In this document: positions 47,731 through 56,119 of the stretch, piece after piece
How the letters are laid out: every line of letters begins with the position of its first letter
Position numbering within the stretch: position 1 is the first letter of the stretch
Assembly: GCF_000720725.1 (NCBI RefSeq)
Contig: NZ_JOCQ01000044.1
Coordinates: 1 to 64,000 of the forward strand
DNA length: 64,000 bases
Direction: 5' to 3'
Origin: Streptomyces rimosus subsp. rimosus
Lineage (GTDB): Bacteria; Actinomycetota; Actinomycetes; Streptomycetales; Streptomycetaceae
The notes under the pieces: model-generated
The model's input: only the letters and a program-made list of their open reading frames with translations
Database searches by the model: none
What the model was told of the DNA's origin: nothing
Made by a program: the position numbers and the translations under genes

Positions 47731-50492
47731 GCTCGCTCTCGTACGACCTCACCCTGGCGGGCCTCGCGGTGGGCAGCGCCGCCGCGCTCACCGGCATCGG
47801 ACTGATCGTCACCTACCGGGCCACCGGCGTGCTGAACTTCGCGCACGGCGCCGTCGCCATGGTGTGCGCCTATGTCCTGCGGCAACTGGCGGCCTGGCAC
47901 TGGCCGCTGCCGCTCGCCGCCGCCGTCACCCTCCTCCTCGTCGCGCCCGGCATCGGCCTCGCGCTGGACCGGGCCGTCTTCCGCCCGCTGGCCGTCAGCG
48001 GTGCGGGCCCGGCCCGCACCCTGGTCGCCTCGCTCGGCGTCTTCGTCCTCCTGGTCGGCGGGGCGGGCCTGTTGTGGGGGCCGGGGGCGCGCGCGGACGC
48101 GCCCGCGCTGCTGCCCGACGACCCCTGGGTCCAGCTCGGCACCGCCGTCACACTGGCCGCCGGGGTCGCCGCCGTCACCCGCTGGTCCCGCTTCGGGCGC
48201 GAGCTGCGCGCCGTCGTCGACAACCGGCCGCTCGCCGTCCTCGGCGGCATCGACGCCGACCGGGTCGCCGCCGCCGGCTGGGCCTTCGGCTCCTTCACCG
48301 CCGGGCTGACCGGCATCCTGCTGGCCCCGCTGCTGCGCCTGGACCCGTACGGGCTGCCGCTGCTGGTCATGGAGGTGATGGCGGTCGCGGTGGCCGCCGG
48401 GCTGCGCAGCCTGCCGGTGGCGGTGGCCGTGGCGCTGGGCATCGGCGTCGCGCAGAGCCAGCTCACCCGGCTGCACCCGGGCGGCAGCCTGGAGCCCCTG
48501 GTGCAGGCCGTGGGCGCCAATCTGTTCGTGGTGGCGCTGCTCGTCGCGGCCCCGGCCCTGCGCGGGCTCGGCTCCGCCCGCACCCCGGCCGCGTCCGACG
48601 GCACCGGCGCCGCCCTGCGCACCGGCCCGCTGCCCGACCACGACGGCCGCGCCTGGCTGGTCTGCGGCATCCTCTTCCTGCTGCCCCTCGGCTTCGCGGG
48701 CGGCGACCTGCGCACCGCCGTGCAGGTACCGGCGCTCGGCGTGGTGCTGCTCTCCCTGGTCGTGGTCACCGGGCGCGGCGGCCAGATCTCGCTGGGGCAG
48801 GCCGCGTACGCCGGGCTGGGCGCCCTGTTCACCGCGCTGCTCGCGGCCGGCCGCTTCCCGGGCGTACCGGCCGTCCCCGGACTGCTCGCACTGCTGCTGG
48901 CCGTCCTGCTGACCGCGCCGCTCGGCCTGCTCACCGGGCGGCCCGCGCTGCGGGGGCACGGCCTGGCAACAGCCCTGGCCACCCTGGCCTTCGGCGTCGC
49001 GGTCAGCCGGTTCGTCTTCGACCAGCCGTACGCCACCGCCGGCCTCACCCTGGACCGCCCCGCCGGCTTCGCCGCCGACCGCGCGTACTACGTCCTGGAA
49101 CTGGTGCTGCTGGGCCTGGCGCTGCTCGCCGTGGCGGCGCTGCGCCGCGGTCGCACGGGGCGCGCGCTGGCCGCGATGCGCGATCACGAGCCAGGGGCGG
49201 CTGCTGCCGGAGTGCCCGTACCGGCACTCAAACTGGCCGCCTTCGTGGTGGGCGCCGCGCTGGCCGCGCTGGGCGGCGGCATGCTCGGCATGGCGCTGCG
49301 CGCTTTCGACGCCGCGTCCTACGACCCGGTGCGCGGCCTGCTGTGGTTCGCGGCCGTGGTCGTCCTCGGCGCCGACAGCCTGCTGGGCGCGCTCACCGCC
49401 GCGGTCCTGCTGGTCGGCCTGGACGCGGGGGCCGCGGGCGGTGCCGCCGCCGCGGTGATCGGCGTGCTCGCCGTACTCGCCGGCCGCCTCCCGCACGGCC
49501 CGTACGCGGCCCTGCGCGGCACCGCGGCCCGCCTGTTCGCGGCCCCGGAGGTGCGGCTGACTCCACTGGGCGCGGAGATGCGGGAGCGGTTGGCGGTGGT
49601 GCGGGGCCCGGTACGTACGGGGACCGAGGGCCGTACGCCCCGTACCCGTACGTCCGAAAGCCCCCCGCCGGCCGTACGCCGACCGCGCCCCCGCCCCGCG
49701 CCTCCACCGCTCTCCCCCACCCCCGCCGGCCGCCTCACCGCCCGCGCCGTCCGGGCCCGCTACGACGGCTTCACCGCTGTGGACGGGGTGGACCTGACCG
49801 TCGCACCCGGCCGGATCACCGCGCTCATCGGGCCCAACGGCGCGGGCAAGAGCACCCTGTTCCACTGTCTGTGCGGCACCCTGCGCCCGGCCGGCGGGCG
49901 GGTGCTGCTCGACGGGGCCGACATCACCCGCAGGTCCGCCCACGCGCGAGCCCGCCTCGGACTGGCCCGGACCTTCCAGCAGCTCGCCGTGTTCGAGGGG
50001 CTGAGCGTGGCCGAGAACGTGCGGGTGGGTGCCGAGCAGAGCGGCGTGCTCGATCCGGCCGCCGCCACCGCGCGTGCGCTGGATCTGCTCTCCCTCGACG
50101 GGCCGCTGCGTTCCGCGCCCGTCGCCGGGCTGGACACCGGCACGCTGCGCCGCGTCGAGCTGGCGCGCGCCGTCGCGGGCCGTCCGCGCACCCTGCTGCT
50201 GGACGAGCCCGCGGCGGGTCTGGACAGCGCGGAGGTCGCGGCGCTGGCCGACGTGCTGCGTACCCTGGCGGCGGACGGCACGGCGCTGCTGGTCGTCGAG
50301 CACGACCTGGACCTCGTCGCCGGACTGGCCGACACGGTGTACGCGATGGCGGCGGGCCGGATCGTGGCCCGCGGCCCCGCACGCCAAGTCTTGGCGGAGC
50401 CGAGCAGATCAGAGGGGCTGGCCGAGCCGAGCAGATCAGAGGGGCCGGCGGAGCCGAGCAGACCAGCGGGGCTGCCGGAGCCGGGCGCGTGA
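47727..50492 (+). CDS. Triple-domain ABC transporter: LivH-LivM permeases fused to LivG ATPase
   Basis: A 921-residue fusion of a branched-chain amino acid ABC system. LivH-type permease at about residues 1-280 (VTYRATGVLNFAHGAVAM), LivM-type permease about 305-590 (GRGGQISLGQAAYAGLGALF), a Pro/Arg-rich linker, then the LivG ATPase from about 668: Walker A IGPNGAGKST (~701), signature LDTGTLRRVELARAV (~801) instead of the usual LSxGQQ, Walker B TLLLDEPAAGLD. The last 30 residues are near-identical AEPSRSEG repeats (~890-912). GTG start overlaps the upstream gene; its stop overlaps livF (GTGA). Confidence 0.9.
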   Translation: MSSLSYDLTLAGLAVGSAAALTGIGLIVTYRATGVLNFAHGAVAMVCAYVLRQLAAWHWPLPLAAAVTLLLVAPGIGLALDRAVFRPLAVSGAGPARTLVASLGVFVLLVGGAGLLWGPGARADAPALLPDDPWVQLGTAVTLAAGVAAVTRWSRFGRELRAVVDNRPLAVLGGIDADRVAAAGWAFGSFTAGLTGILLAPLLRLDPYGLPLLVMEVMAVAVAAGLRSLPVAVAVALGIGVAQSQLTRLHPGGSLEPLVQAVGANLFVVALLVAAPALRGLGSARTPAASDGTGAALRTGPLPDHDGRAWLVCGILFLLPLGFAGGDLRTAVQVPALGVVLLSLVVVTGRGGQISLGQAAYAGLGALFTALLAAGRFPGVPAVPGLLALLLAVLLTAPLGLLTGRPALRGHGLATALATLAFGVAVSRFVFDQPYATAGLTLDRPAGFAADRAYYVLELVLLGLALLAVAALRRGRTGRALAAMRDHEPGAAAAGVPVPALKLAAFVVGAALAALGGGMLGMALRAFDAASYDPVRGLLWFAAVVVLGADSLLGALTAAVLLVGLDAGAAGGAAAAVIGVLAVLAGRLPHGPYAALRGTAARLFAAPEVRLTPLGAEMRERLAVVRGPVRTGTEGRTPRTRTSESPPPAVRRPRPRPAPPPLSPTPAGRLTARAVRARYDGFTAVDGVDLTVAPGRITALIGPNGAGKSTLFHCLCGTLRPAGGRVLLDGADITRRSAHARARLGLARTFQQLAVFEGLSVAENVRVGAEQSGVLDPAAATARALDLLSLDGPLRSAPVAGLDTGTLRRVELARAVAGRPRTLLLDEPAAGLDSAEVAALADVLRTLAADGTALLVVEHDLDLVAGLADTVYAMAAGRIVARGPARQVLAEPSRSEGLAEPSRSEGPAEPSRPAGLPEPGA

Positions 50493-51187
50493 GCGTCGAG
50501 GTCGCTCTGTGCGCGGCCCGGGTCCGCTACGGCTCACTGGAGGCCCTGCACGGTGTCGACCTGCTCGTCCCCGCCGCCCGCGTCACGGTGCTGCTCGGGC
50601 GCAACGGCTCGGGCCGCACCACGGCCCTGCGCGCGCTGGCGGGCACCGTGCCGCTCACCGCAGGACGCGTCATGTGGCGCGGTACGGACATCACCCGGGT
50701 CCCCGCCCACACCCGTGCGCGCCGCGGGCTGACCCTGGTGCCCGACCGCAGCGCGGTGTTCGGTTCGCTGTCCGTCGCCGAACAGCTCGGTCTCGCCGCG
50801 CCGAACGGAGTCATCGGCCCGGCACTGGACGCCTACCCGCCGCTGCGCGCGCTCCTCGGCCGCCGGGCGGGCACGCTGTCCGGCGGCGAGCAGCGGATGC
50901 TCGCCGTGGCGCGCGCGCTGGTCGGCACCGCCCGGCTGCTCCTCCTCGACGAGCCCACGCAGGGCATGTCGCCGGAGACCACAGCACGTACGTACGCGCT
51001 GTTCGGCGACCTGGCGGCCGCCGGGCGCACCGTCCTGGTCGCCGAGCAAGCGCTACCGCCCGGCCTGTGCCGGGCGGCCACCATCGCGTACGTCCTGCGG
51101 CGCGGCGGCGTCGCCTTCAGCGGCGAGCCGGCCGAGGCCGCCCGCTTCCCGGGACCCGGCGGTCCGGAGTCCTCACCCCGGCGGTGA
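50489..51187 (+). CDS. livF: LivF-type ABC transporter ATPase with Walker A Lys-to-Arg change
   Basis: A 232-residue ATPase of the LivF family. Walker A reads LLGRNGSGRTTALRAL, with Arg in place of the invariant Lys (~residue 42); the signature LSGGEQRMLAVARAL and Walker B LLLLDEPTQGMSP are intact, and the H-loop position is Gln (VAEQAL), as usual in LivF. Such a Walker A normally hydrolyses ATP poorly. Together with LivG it would give one good and one degenerate ATP site. It overlaps the convergent rpf-like gene by 15 bases. Confidence 0.92.
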   Translation: MSVEVALCAARVRYGSLEALHGVDLLVPAARVTVLLGRNGSGRTTALRALAGTVPLTAGRVMWRGTDITRVPAHTRARRGLTLVPDRSAVFGSLSVAEQLGLAAPNGVIGPALDAYPPLRALLGRRAGTLSGGEQRMLAVARALVGTARLLLLDEPTQGMSPETTARTYALFGDLAAAGRTVLVAEQALPPGLCRAATIAYVLRRGGVAFSGEPAEAARFPGPGGPESSPRR

Positions 51188-51625
51188 CCCGCCGGGCGCC
51201 AGGCTCCGCTTGCCGAGTCCGTACCGCTTGGCGCAGTACGGCCAGGCCGCCCAGCCCTGCACGCGCTGCACGCGGCGGGCGACGGCGATCTGCTGCTCGC
51301 GGGTGGCGAGGTCGGCGCGCGGCGCGTAGGCCAGGCCGCCGTGCTCCTTCCAGGTCGACTGCCGGAACTGCAGTCCGCCGAAGTAGGTGTTTCCGGAGTT
51401 CTTGCGCCAGTCGCCGCCGCTCTCGCACTCGGCGATGCAGTTCCACACTCCCCGGGACAGGGAGCAGCCGGCCGGGGACGGCAGGTGCTGCTCCGTGTCC
51501 CGCGCTTGCGCGCCGGAGGGCACGCACAGCAGGACGACGGCCGGTACGAGGGACAGGACGGCCGCTCTGAGGCGGCCTGCTTTCGCGAGACGCTTGAGCT
51601 TCAGCGAGCGAAAAGTACGGGACAT
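51173..51625 (-). CDS. Transglycosylase/Rpf-like secreted protein
   Basis: A 150-residue protein with a signal peptide (LRAAVLSLVPAVVLLCVPSG, cleavage after AQA) and a transglycosylase-like (Rpf) domain: WNCIAECESGGDWRKNSGNT, YFGGLQFRQSTWKEHGGLAY, ATREQQIAVARRVQRVQGWA, AWPYC. The catalytic Glu is in AECESGG. It lacks a LysM domain, unlike its neighbour. Rpf proteins cleave peptidoglycan and promote spore germination and resuscitation. Tail to tail with livF, overlapping by 15 bases. Confidence 0.92.
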   Translation of the reverse strand: MSRTFRSLKLKRLAKAGRLRAAVLSLVPAVVLLCVPSGAQARDTEQHLPSPAGCSLSRGVWNCIAECESGGDWRKNSGNTYFGGLQFRQSTWKEHGGLAYAPRADLATREQQIAVARRVQRVQGWAAWPYCAKRYGLGKRSLAPGGSPPG

Positions 51626-51683
51626 CGGCTCACGCTAGGCAGGGGTCCGGGCGTGTCGCCTCCGCCGCGCCTCCAACGGTGTG

Positions 51684-51720
51684 ACGCCCCACCCGGCCGG
51701 TGGACGACCGGATGGGGCGT
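51684..51720 (-). terminator. Hairpin between the two Rpf-like genes
   Basis: Arms ACGCCCCACCCGG (51684-51696) and CCGGATGGGGCGT (51708-51720), one mismatch. A second hairpin follows at 51754-51783. Confidence 0.6.
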
Positions 51721-51753
51721 TCGGCCTACCCGGGGACGGGGAGCCGGCCCGTG

Positions 51754-51783
51754 CCGGTTCCCGCGGGCGCCCGCGGGAACCGG
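51754..51783 (-). terminator. Perfect 30-bp palindrome after the LysM-Rpf gene
   Basis: Arm CCGGTTCCCGCGGGC and its exact complement with no loop, 18 bases beyond the stop of the LysM-Rpf gene. As RNA it would be a very stable terminator hairpin. Confidence 0.75.
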
Positions 51784-51800
51784 GCCGCGTCCCCCACGGC

Positions 51801-52466
51801 TCAAACGCTGAGCCGCTGCCCCGGGACGATCAGGTGCGGGTTGCCGCCGATGGCGGCCCGGTTCGCCGCGTACAGCCGTTGCCAGCCCGTGTTGTGCGCG
51901 GCGGCGATGGAGCTGAGCGTGTCGCCCGGGCGCACCGTGTACCCGCCGCCGGAAGCGGCCCGGATGCGGCCGCGGTCGGCGTGCCCGCCGGTACCGCGCG
52001 CCTGCTTGCCGACCTTGGCGCGCACGTCCCGGCGGACGTCCTTGCGCACGTGCCGCTGGGCGCCGCTCCGGTCCGACCGGTGTGCCTTCGGCGCCTTGGG
52101 GGCGCTGCCGTGAGCACCGGCGCGGGCGGCGCAGGTGGGCCAGGCGCCCCAGCCCTGGTTGGCCTGGACCCGGGAGGCCACGGCGATCTGCTGGGCGCGG
52201 CTGGCCTGGGCGGCGGTCGGCGCGTAGGCCCCGCCGCCGTGCGCGCGCCAGGTGCTGTGGGTGAACTGCAGGCCACCCGAGAAGCCGTTGCCGGTGTTGA
52301 TGTGCCAGTTGCCGCCGCTCTCGCAGCGGGCGATGCGGTCCCACACTCCGGCGTCCGCCGCCTGCGCCGGACCGGCGGTGGCGGCCACCAGCGCGAGCGG
52401 GGCGATCAGTGCCGCCCCGGCCAGCGCGGCGATGTCACGACGTATGACGCCCTTCGTGAAAGGCAT
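51801..52466 (-). CDS. Rpf/transglycosylase-like protein with LysM domain
   Basis: A 221-residue secreted cell-wall hydrolase. Signal peptide (AGAALIAPLALVAATAGPAQA), Rpf domain (WDRIARCESGGNWHINTGNG, FSGGLQFTHSTWRAHGGGAY, AQQIAVASRVQANQGWGAWP), a basic linker, and a C-terminal LysM (YTVRPGDTLSSIAAAHNTGW, LYAANRAAIGGNPHLIVPGQ). The layout is that of streptomycete RpfA/SwlA relatives. A promoter and a 250-base leader lie upstream. No c-di-AMP (ydaO) riboswitch could be recognised there, although several such genes have one. Confidence 0.93.
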   Translation of the reverse strand: MPFTKGVIRRDIAALAGAALIAPLALVAATAGPAQAADAGVWDRIARCESGGNWHINTGNGFSGGLQFTHSTWRAHGGGAYAPTAAQASRAQQIAVASRVQANQGWGAWPTCAARAGAHGSAPKAPKAHRSDRSGAQRHVRKDVRRDVRAKVGKQARGTGGHADRGRIRAASGGGYTVRPGDTLSSIAAAHNTGWQRLYAANRAAIGGNPHLIVPGQRLSV

Positions 52467-53065
52467 GGAATCCCTCTCCACGGCCCCGGGTCTCCCCCGG
52501 GTGTCGCGGCGCCGGCGCGTCGGGCGCCCGCGGTCCGCGGCACCCCGCCCGCCGCGGGGTGGTGCTGAATGGTGCTCGGTGGTGCTGCGTGCGGTGCATC
52601 CGGTGCCACACGACGCGGCTCTCGTGCCGTGCCGTGCCCGGCGTACCGGCCGTGGTGCGGACCGGTGGTGGAAGCGGACGGCGGGCGTCCCCGGGTGGTG
52701 CTCGGTGCACACGGCCGGAGAATGTAGGAAGGCTGACGCCCCGTTATCAACCACGCCGCCGTCCCGCCTGGCCAGTCGGGCGTTACCGGAGGTATCGGCC
52801 AATTTCGGCCACCCACTTGATTCCCCGATTTCCGCATATATCCGCCAGCCACTCCGGCGATCTGTGACCCAGTTCACCGCCGGAACTTCCGTGTCCCCCG
52901 CAGCGGATGGCAGGGAGTGAGCGGTTCCGGGCCGCATCTCACGCTGCGCTTCGAACGGTTCGGTTCCGCACCCGGCCGCGCGTGACCCCGGCCACAGATC
53001 GCCCGTTGTCCAGGTACGAGCCGGGGACCGCCCGGCAAGCCCGCGCAACGATCGAGGAGCCATCC
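52467..53065. other. Upstream region of the LysM-Rpf gene, with decamer repeats
   Basis: 599 bases between divergent genes. Contains a candidate minus-strand promoter (listed separately), three GGTGCT units spaced exactly 10 bases apart at 52561, 52571 and 52581 with looser copies to 52606, and several GC-rich hairpins. No gene is apparent. Confidence 0.45.
52721..52750 (-). promoter_or_regulatory. Candidate promoter for the LysM-Rpf gene
   Basis: -35 TTGATA (52745-52750) and -10 TACATT (52721-52726) with an 18-base spacer on the minus strand. It predicts a 5' leader of roughly 250 bases, long enough for RNA-based control. Confidence 0.45.
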
Positions 53066-53896
53066 GTGCCGCGCATGCTCGACGTCAGTGACGACGTACG
53101 CGCCGAGATCGGTGACGAAGAAGCCGACCGCCTGCTGGCCGGTGGCAACGCCCCCGGCAACTACGACTGCACCTCCTGCCGCACCCCCGGCGACAGCGAC
53201 CAGGAGCGCACCAGCACCGTCCTGTTCGTGGGCGAGGAGACCGCGGTGCTCGCCTTCGCGCACGCGTCGTGCATCCCCTCGCAGGTCGTGCCGGTCTCCG
53301 AGGAGCAGCTGCAGGGCGCGGTGCGCTCCATCACCGGCGCGGACGGCGGCCCCGACGGGGCGCAGGCGGCGCCCTCGGGCCGCGCGCCCGCCACCCCGTT
53401 CGCCGCGCTCCCGGGCGAGCCCCGGCAGGCGACACTCGGTGTCACCTGCGGGCTGGTCCTGGTCGAGAACGACCTGCGGCCGGCGCTGGTCGTCGAGCCC
53501 GCCGGCGCCATCGCCCGCCCCGGCTCCACCGAACCGGGCGACGCGTTCCTCCCGCTGCTCCTGGAGCACGGCTTCGCCCCGGTCACGGACATGTCCGTCA
53601 TGCCCGCGACCAACCCGGGCTGGTCCGTACTGCTGGCCGCCGGGCGGCTGCACGCCATCCTGCAGCCGGGCAGCGACGGCGGCCAGCCCGTCTCCTGGTG
53701 GCAGGCGCATCAGCCGCTGCCCGTCTCGGAGGGCTGGCGCACCGCCGCCGGCAAGGCGCAGACCGTGCTGGTGTACGCGGCGCCGGTCGGCGCCATCGGC
53801 CACCAGCCGCGTGAGGACCTGATGCGCGAGGCCATGGAGAAGGCCACCGCCGAGGGCAAGCTGGTGGCCGCCGTGCTGCCGCTGGCGGGCACCTGA
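53066..53896 (+). CDS. Conserved actinobacterial protein of unknown function
   Basis: A 276-residue protein without signal peptide or membrane segment. A CxxC pair (YDCTSCRTPG) sits at about residues 34-37, and His/Cys (HASCIPS) near 69. Central part VTCGLVLVENDLRPALVVEP and LPLLLEHGFAPVTDMSVMPA. GTG 53066 follows GAGGAG at 7 bases. No catalytic motif recognised; a metal-binding role for the cysteines is a guess. Confidence 0.65.
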   Translation: MPRMLDVSDDVRAEIGDEEADRLLAGGNAPGNYDCTSCRTPGDSDQERTSTVLFVGEETAVLAFAHASCIPSQVVPVSEEQLQGAVRSITGADGGPDGAQAAPSGRAPATPFAALPGEPRQATLGVTCGLVLVENDLRPALVVEPAGAIARPGSTEPGDAFLPLLLEHGFAPVTDMSVMPATNPGWSVLLAAGRLHAILQPGSDGGQPVSWWQAHQPLPVSEGWRTAAGKAQTVLVYAAPVGAIGHQPREDLMREAMEKATAEGKLVAAVLPLAGT

Positions 53897-53934
53897 CGCA
53901 CAAGCCCGCGGTCTCCTGGTGGACGACCGCGCCG

Positions 53935-53983
53935 GAAGGCCGCCCCGCGCCGTGCTCACATCGAGCGGCGCGGGGCGGCCTTC
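53935..53983 (+). terminator. Strong hairpin terminator
   Basis: Perfect 18-bp arms (GAAGGCCGCCCCGCGCCG, 53935-53952, and complement 53966-53983) with a 13-base loop, 40 bases past the stop of the preceding gene. Confidence 0.85.
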
Positions 53984-54086
53984 GGTGCGGGCGGGCGCCG
54001 ACCGTGAGCCGGTCGCGCGCTCCCGCCGATCAGCCGATTCTTCACCAAGGCCGCATCCAGGGAGCATCCGGGTCGTTGGCACAGAC

Positions 54087-54485
54087 GTGCATCCATACGA
54101 CCCGTCCACCCGCGTCCCGTATCCCTACCAAATCCCCGGCATGCGCCCGTCGCACGACGCGACCACGGCGACCGTGACGGCCCCCCACGCCGCCCCCGCC
54201 TCGGCCACGCCGATCTACGACTCGCTGTACGCCGAGTACCGCCGCTCCTTCCGGGCGCTGCCGGGGGACCGTACGGGCGAGGAAGGGCTGAGCGCCGAGG
54301 CGATGCGGAGCATCTGGGGCCGTACGACCACCGCGACCGGTCACCTCCCGTCGCCCGGTCACTGGGAGCCCGCCTCCCGCCAGCCGTACCACGGCCACCC
54401 GCAGCACGCGGGCGGCCCCGTGCGGAACCACTTCCCCCCGGCGCTGCCGCCGGCCCCCCGCGAGTACCGGCCGCACGGGCACTGA
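54087..54485 (+). CDS. Small conserved Streptomyces protein of unknown function
   Basis: A 132-residue hydrophilic protein rich in Pro, His and Tyr (HPYDPSTRVPYPYQIPGMRP, then IYDSLYAEYRRSFRALPGDR and LSAEAMRSIWGRTTT). No membrane segment or known domain. Start uncertain: GTG 54087 keeps the Tyr/Pro-rich opening, ATG 54141 is an alternative, and neither has a good ribosome-binding site. It lies between two strong terminators, so it is transcribed alone. Confidence 0.55.
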   Translation: MHPYDPSTRVPYPYQIPGMRPSHDATTATVTAPHAAPASATPIYDSLYAEYRRSFRALPGDRTGEEGLSAEAMRSIWGRTTTATGHLPSPGHWEPASRQPYHGHPQHAGGPVRNHFPPALPPAPREYRPHGH

Positions 54486-54534
54486 CCGGTCCGAACGGCG
54501 GGCGTGGCCGTACGCCCGTACGCCCGTACGCGAA

Positions 54535-54574
54535 AACGGTGGCGGGGCGGCCCGGGAGCCGCCCCGCCACCGTT
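54535..54574. terminator. Bidirectional terminator before der
   Basis: Perfect 17-bp arms (AACGGTGGCGGGGCGGC, 54535-54551, and complement 54558-54574), loop CCGGGA, between the small gene and the end of der. Confidence 0.85.
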
Positions 54575-54594
54575 CACCGCCGATCTGCCGGCGA

Positions 54595-56055
54595 TTACTT
54601 CTTCTTGCTGCGCTTCTCGCGCACCCGCACCGAGATGTGGATCGGCGTCCCCTCGAAGCCGAACTCCTCGCGCAGCCGGCGCTCGACGAAGCGGCGGTAG
54701 CCGGCCTCCAGGAAGCCGGAGGCGAAGAGCACGAAGCGCGGCGGCTTGGTGCCCGCCTGGGTGCCGAAGAGGATGCGCGGCTGCTTGCCGCCCCGGATGG
54801 GGTGCGGGTGGGCGGCGACGATCTCACCGAGGAAGGCGTTCAGCCGGCCGGTGGGCACCCGGGTCTCCCAGCCCTCGATCGCCGTCTCGATCGCCGGGAC
54901 GAGCTTGTCCATGTGGCGGCCGGTGCGCGCCGAGACGTTGACCCGCATCGCCCACGGGATCTGCACGAGGTCCCGCTCGATCTCCCGCTCCAGGTAGAAG
55001 CGGCGCTCCTCGTCGAGCTGGTCCCACTTGTTGTACGCGATGACCAGCGCGCGGCCCGCCTCCACGGCCATCGTGATGATCCGCTGGTCCTGGACGCTGA
55101 TGGACTCGCTCGCGTCGATCAGGACGATCGCGACCTCGGCCTTCTCCACGGCGGCCGCGGTGCGCAGCGAGGCGTAGTAGTCGGCGCCCGCCTGGAGGTG
55201 GACACGCTTGCGAATGCCCGCGGTGTCCACGAACTTCCAGGTCTTGCCGCCCAGCTCGATCAGCTCGTCGACCGGGTCGCGGGTGGTGCCCGCCATCTCG
55301 TTGACGACCACCCGCTCCTCGCCGGCGAGCTTGTTCAGCAGCGAGGACTTGCCGACGTTCGGGCGGCCGATCAGCGCGATCCGGCGCGGCCCGCCGAGCG
55401 GGGTGCCGAAGAGCTGCTCGGGCGCCTCGGGCAGCGCTTCGAGGGCGGCGTCGAGCATGTCGCCGGTGCCACGGCCGTGCAGTGCGGAGATCGGGTGCGG
55501 CTCGCCCAGGCCCAGCGACCACAGCATGGCGGCGTCGGCCTCGCCGGACGGCCCGTCCACCTTGTTGGCGACCAGCACGACCGGCTTGCCGGCCCGGCGC
55601 AGCAGCTTGACCACGGCCTCGTCGGTGTCGGTGGCGCCGACCTTGGCGTCCACCACGAAGACCACCGCGTCGGCGGCCTCGATCGCGAACTCGGCCTGGG
55701 CGGCCACCGACGCGTCGATGCCGAGGACGTCCTGCTCCCAGCCGCCGGTGTCGACGACCTTGAAGCGGCGGCCGTTCCACTCCGCCTCGTAGGTGACCCG
55801 GTCCCGGGTGACGCCCGGCTTGTCCTCGACGACCGCCTCGCGGCGGCCGATCATGCGGTTCACCAGGGTCGACTTGCCGACATTGGGGCGGCCGACGACG
55901 GCGAGGACGGGCAGCGGGCCGTGCCCGGCCGCGGCGATGTCGCCCTCGACCTCCTCCAGGTCGAAGCCCTCCTGCGCGGCGAGCTCCATGAACTCCGTGT
56001 ACTCGGCGTCACCAAGCGCACCGTGCTCGTCGCCGGTGGGGATCTGGTCGTTCAT
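54595..56055 (-). CDS. der: Ribosome assembly GTPase Der (EngA)
   Basis: A 486-residue double-GTPase for 50S ribosome maturation. An acidic N-terminal extension of about 48 residues (GDEHGALGDAEYTEFMELAA) precedes the first G domain: G1 GRPNVGKSTLVNRMIG, G3 DTGG, G4 NKVD. Second G domain: GRPNVGKSSLLNKLAG, G3 DTAG, G4 NKWD. A KH-like domain and a Lys-rich tail (RVREKRSKKK) complete it. It is the last gene of the cmk-plsC-der group, with a hairpin in the 65-base gap before it. Confidence 0.97.
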   Translation of the reverse strand: MNDQIPTGDEHGALGDAEYTEFMELAAQEGFDLEEVEGDIAAAGHGPLPVLAVVGRPNVGKSTLVNRMIGRREAVVEDKPGVTRDRVTYEAEWNGRRFKVVDTGGWEQDVLGIDASVAAQAEFAIEAADAVVFVVDAKVGATDTDEAVVKLLRRAGKPVVLVANKVDGPSGEADAAMLWSLGLGEPHPISALHGRGTGDMLDAALEALPEAPEQLFGTPLGGPRRIALIGRPNVGKSSLLNKLAGEERVVVNEMAGTTRDPVDELIELGGKTWKFVDTAGIRKRVHLQAGADYYASLRTAAAVEKAEVAIVLIDASESISVQDQRIITMAVEAGRALVIAYNKWDQLDEERRFYLEREIERDLVQIPWAMRVNVSARTGRHMDKLVPAIETAIEGWETRVPTGRLNAFLGEIVAAHPHPIRGGKQPRILFGTQAGTKPPRFVLFASGFLEAGYRRFVERRLREEFGFEGTPIHISVRVREKRSKKK

Positions 56056-56082
56056 GAAGTCCGTTCCTCGTTCTCCGTCAAC

Positions 56083-56106
56083 GGCGCCCGCTCGTGCGCG
56101 GGCGCC
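56083..56106 (-). terminator. Hairpin in the plsC-der intergenic gap
   Basis: GGCGCCCGC (56083-56091) and GCGGGCGCC (56098-56106), 6-base loop, between the plsC stop and the der start: a partial terminator or processing site. Confidence 0.5.
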
Positions 56107-56119
56107 CTACAAGTCTCGT

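Noticed and set aside
47172..50387. A 1071-codon minus-strand frame across the LivHMG fusion
   Set aside because: It runs opposite a gene with clear transporter motifs and has a Gln/Gly/Arg-rich composition typical of antisense frames.
52467..52760. A ydaO (c-di-AMP) riboswitch in front of the LysM-Rpf gene
   Set aside because: The leader is long enough, but the conserved core elements could not be found by eye; a covariance-model search would settle it.
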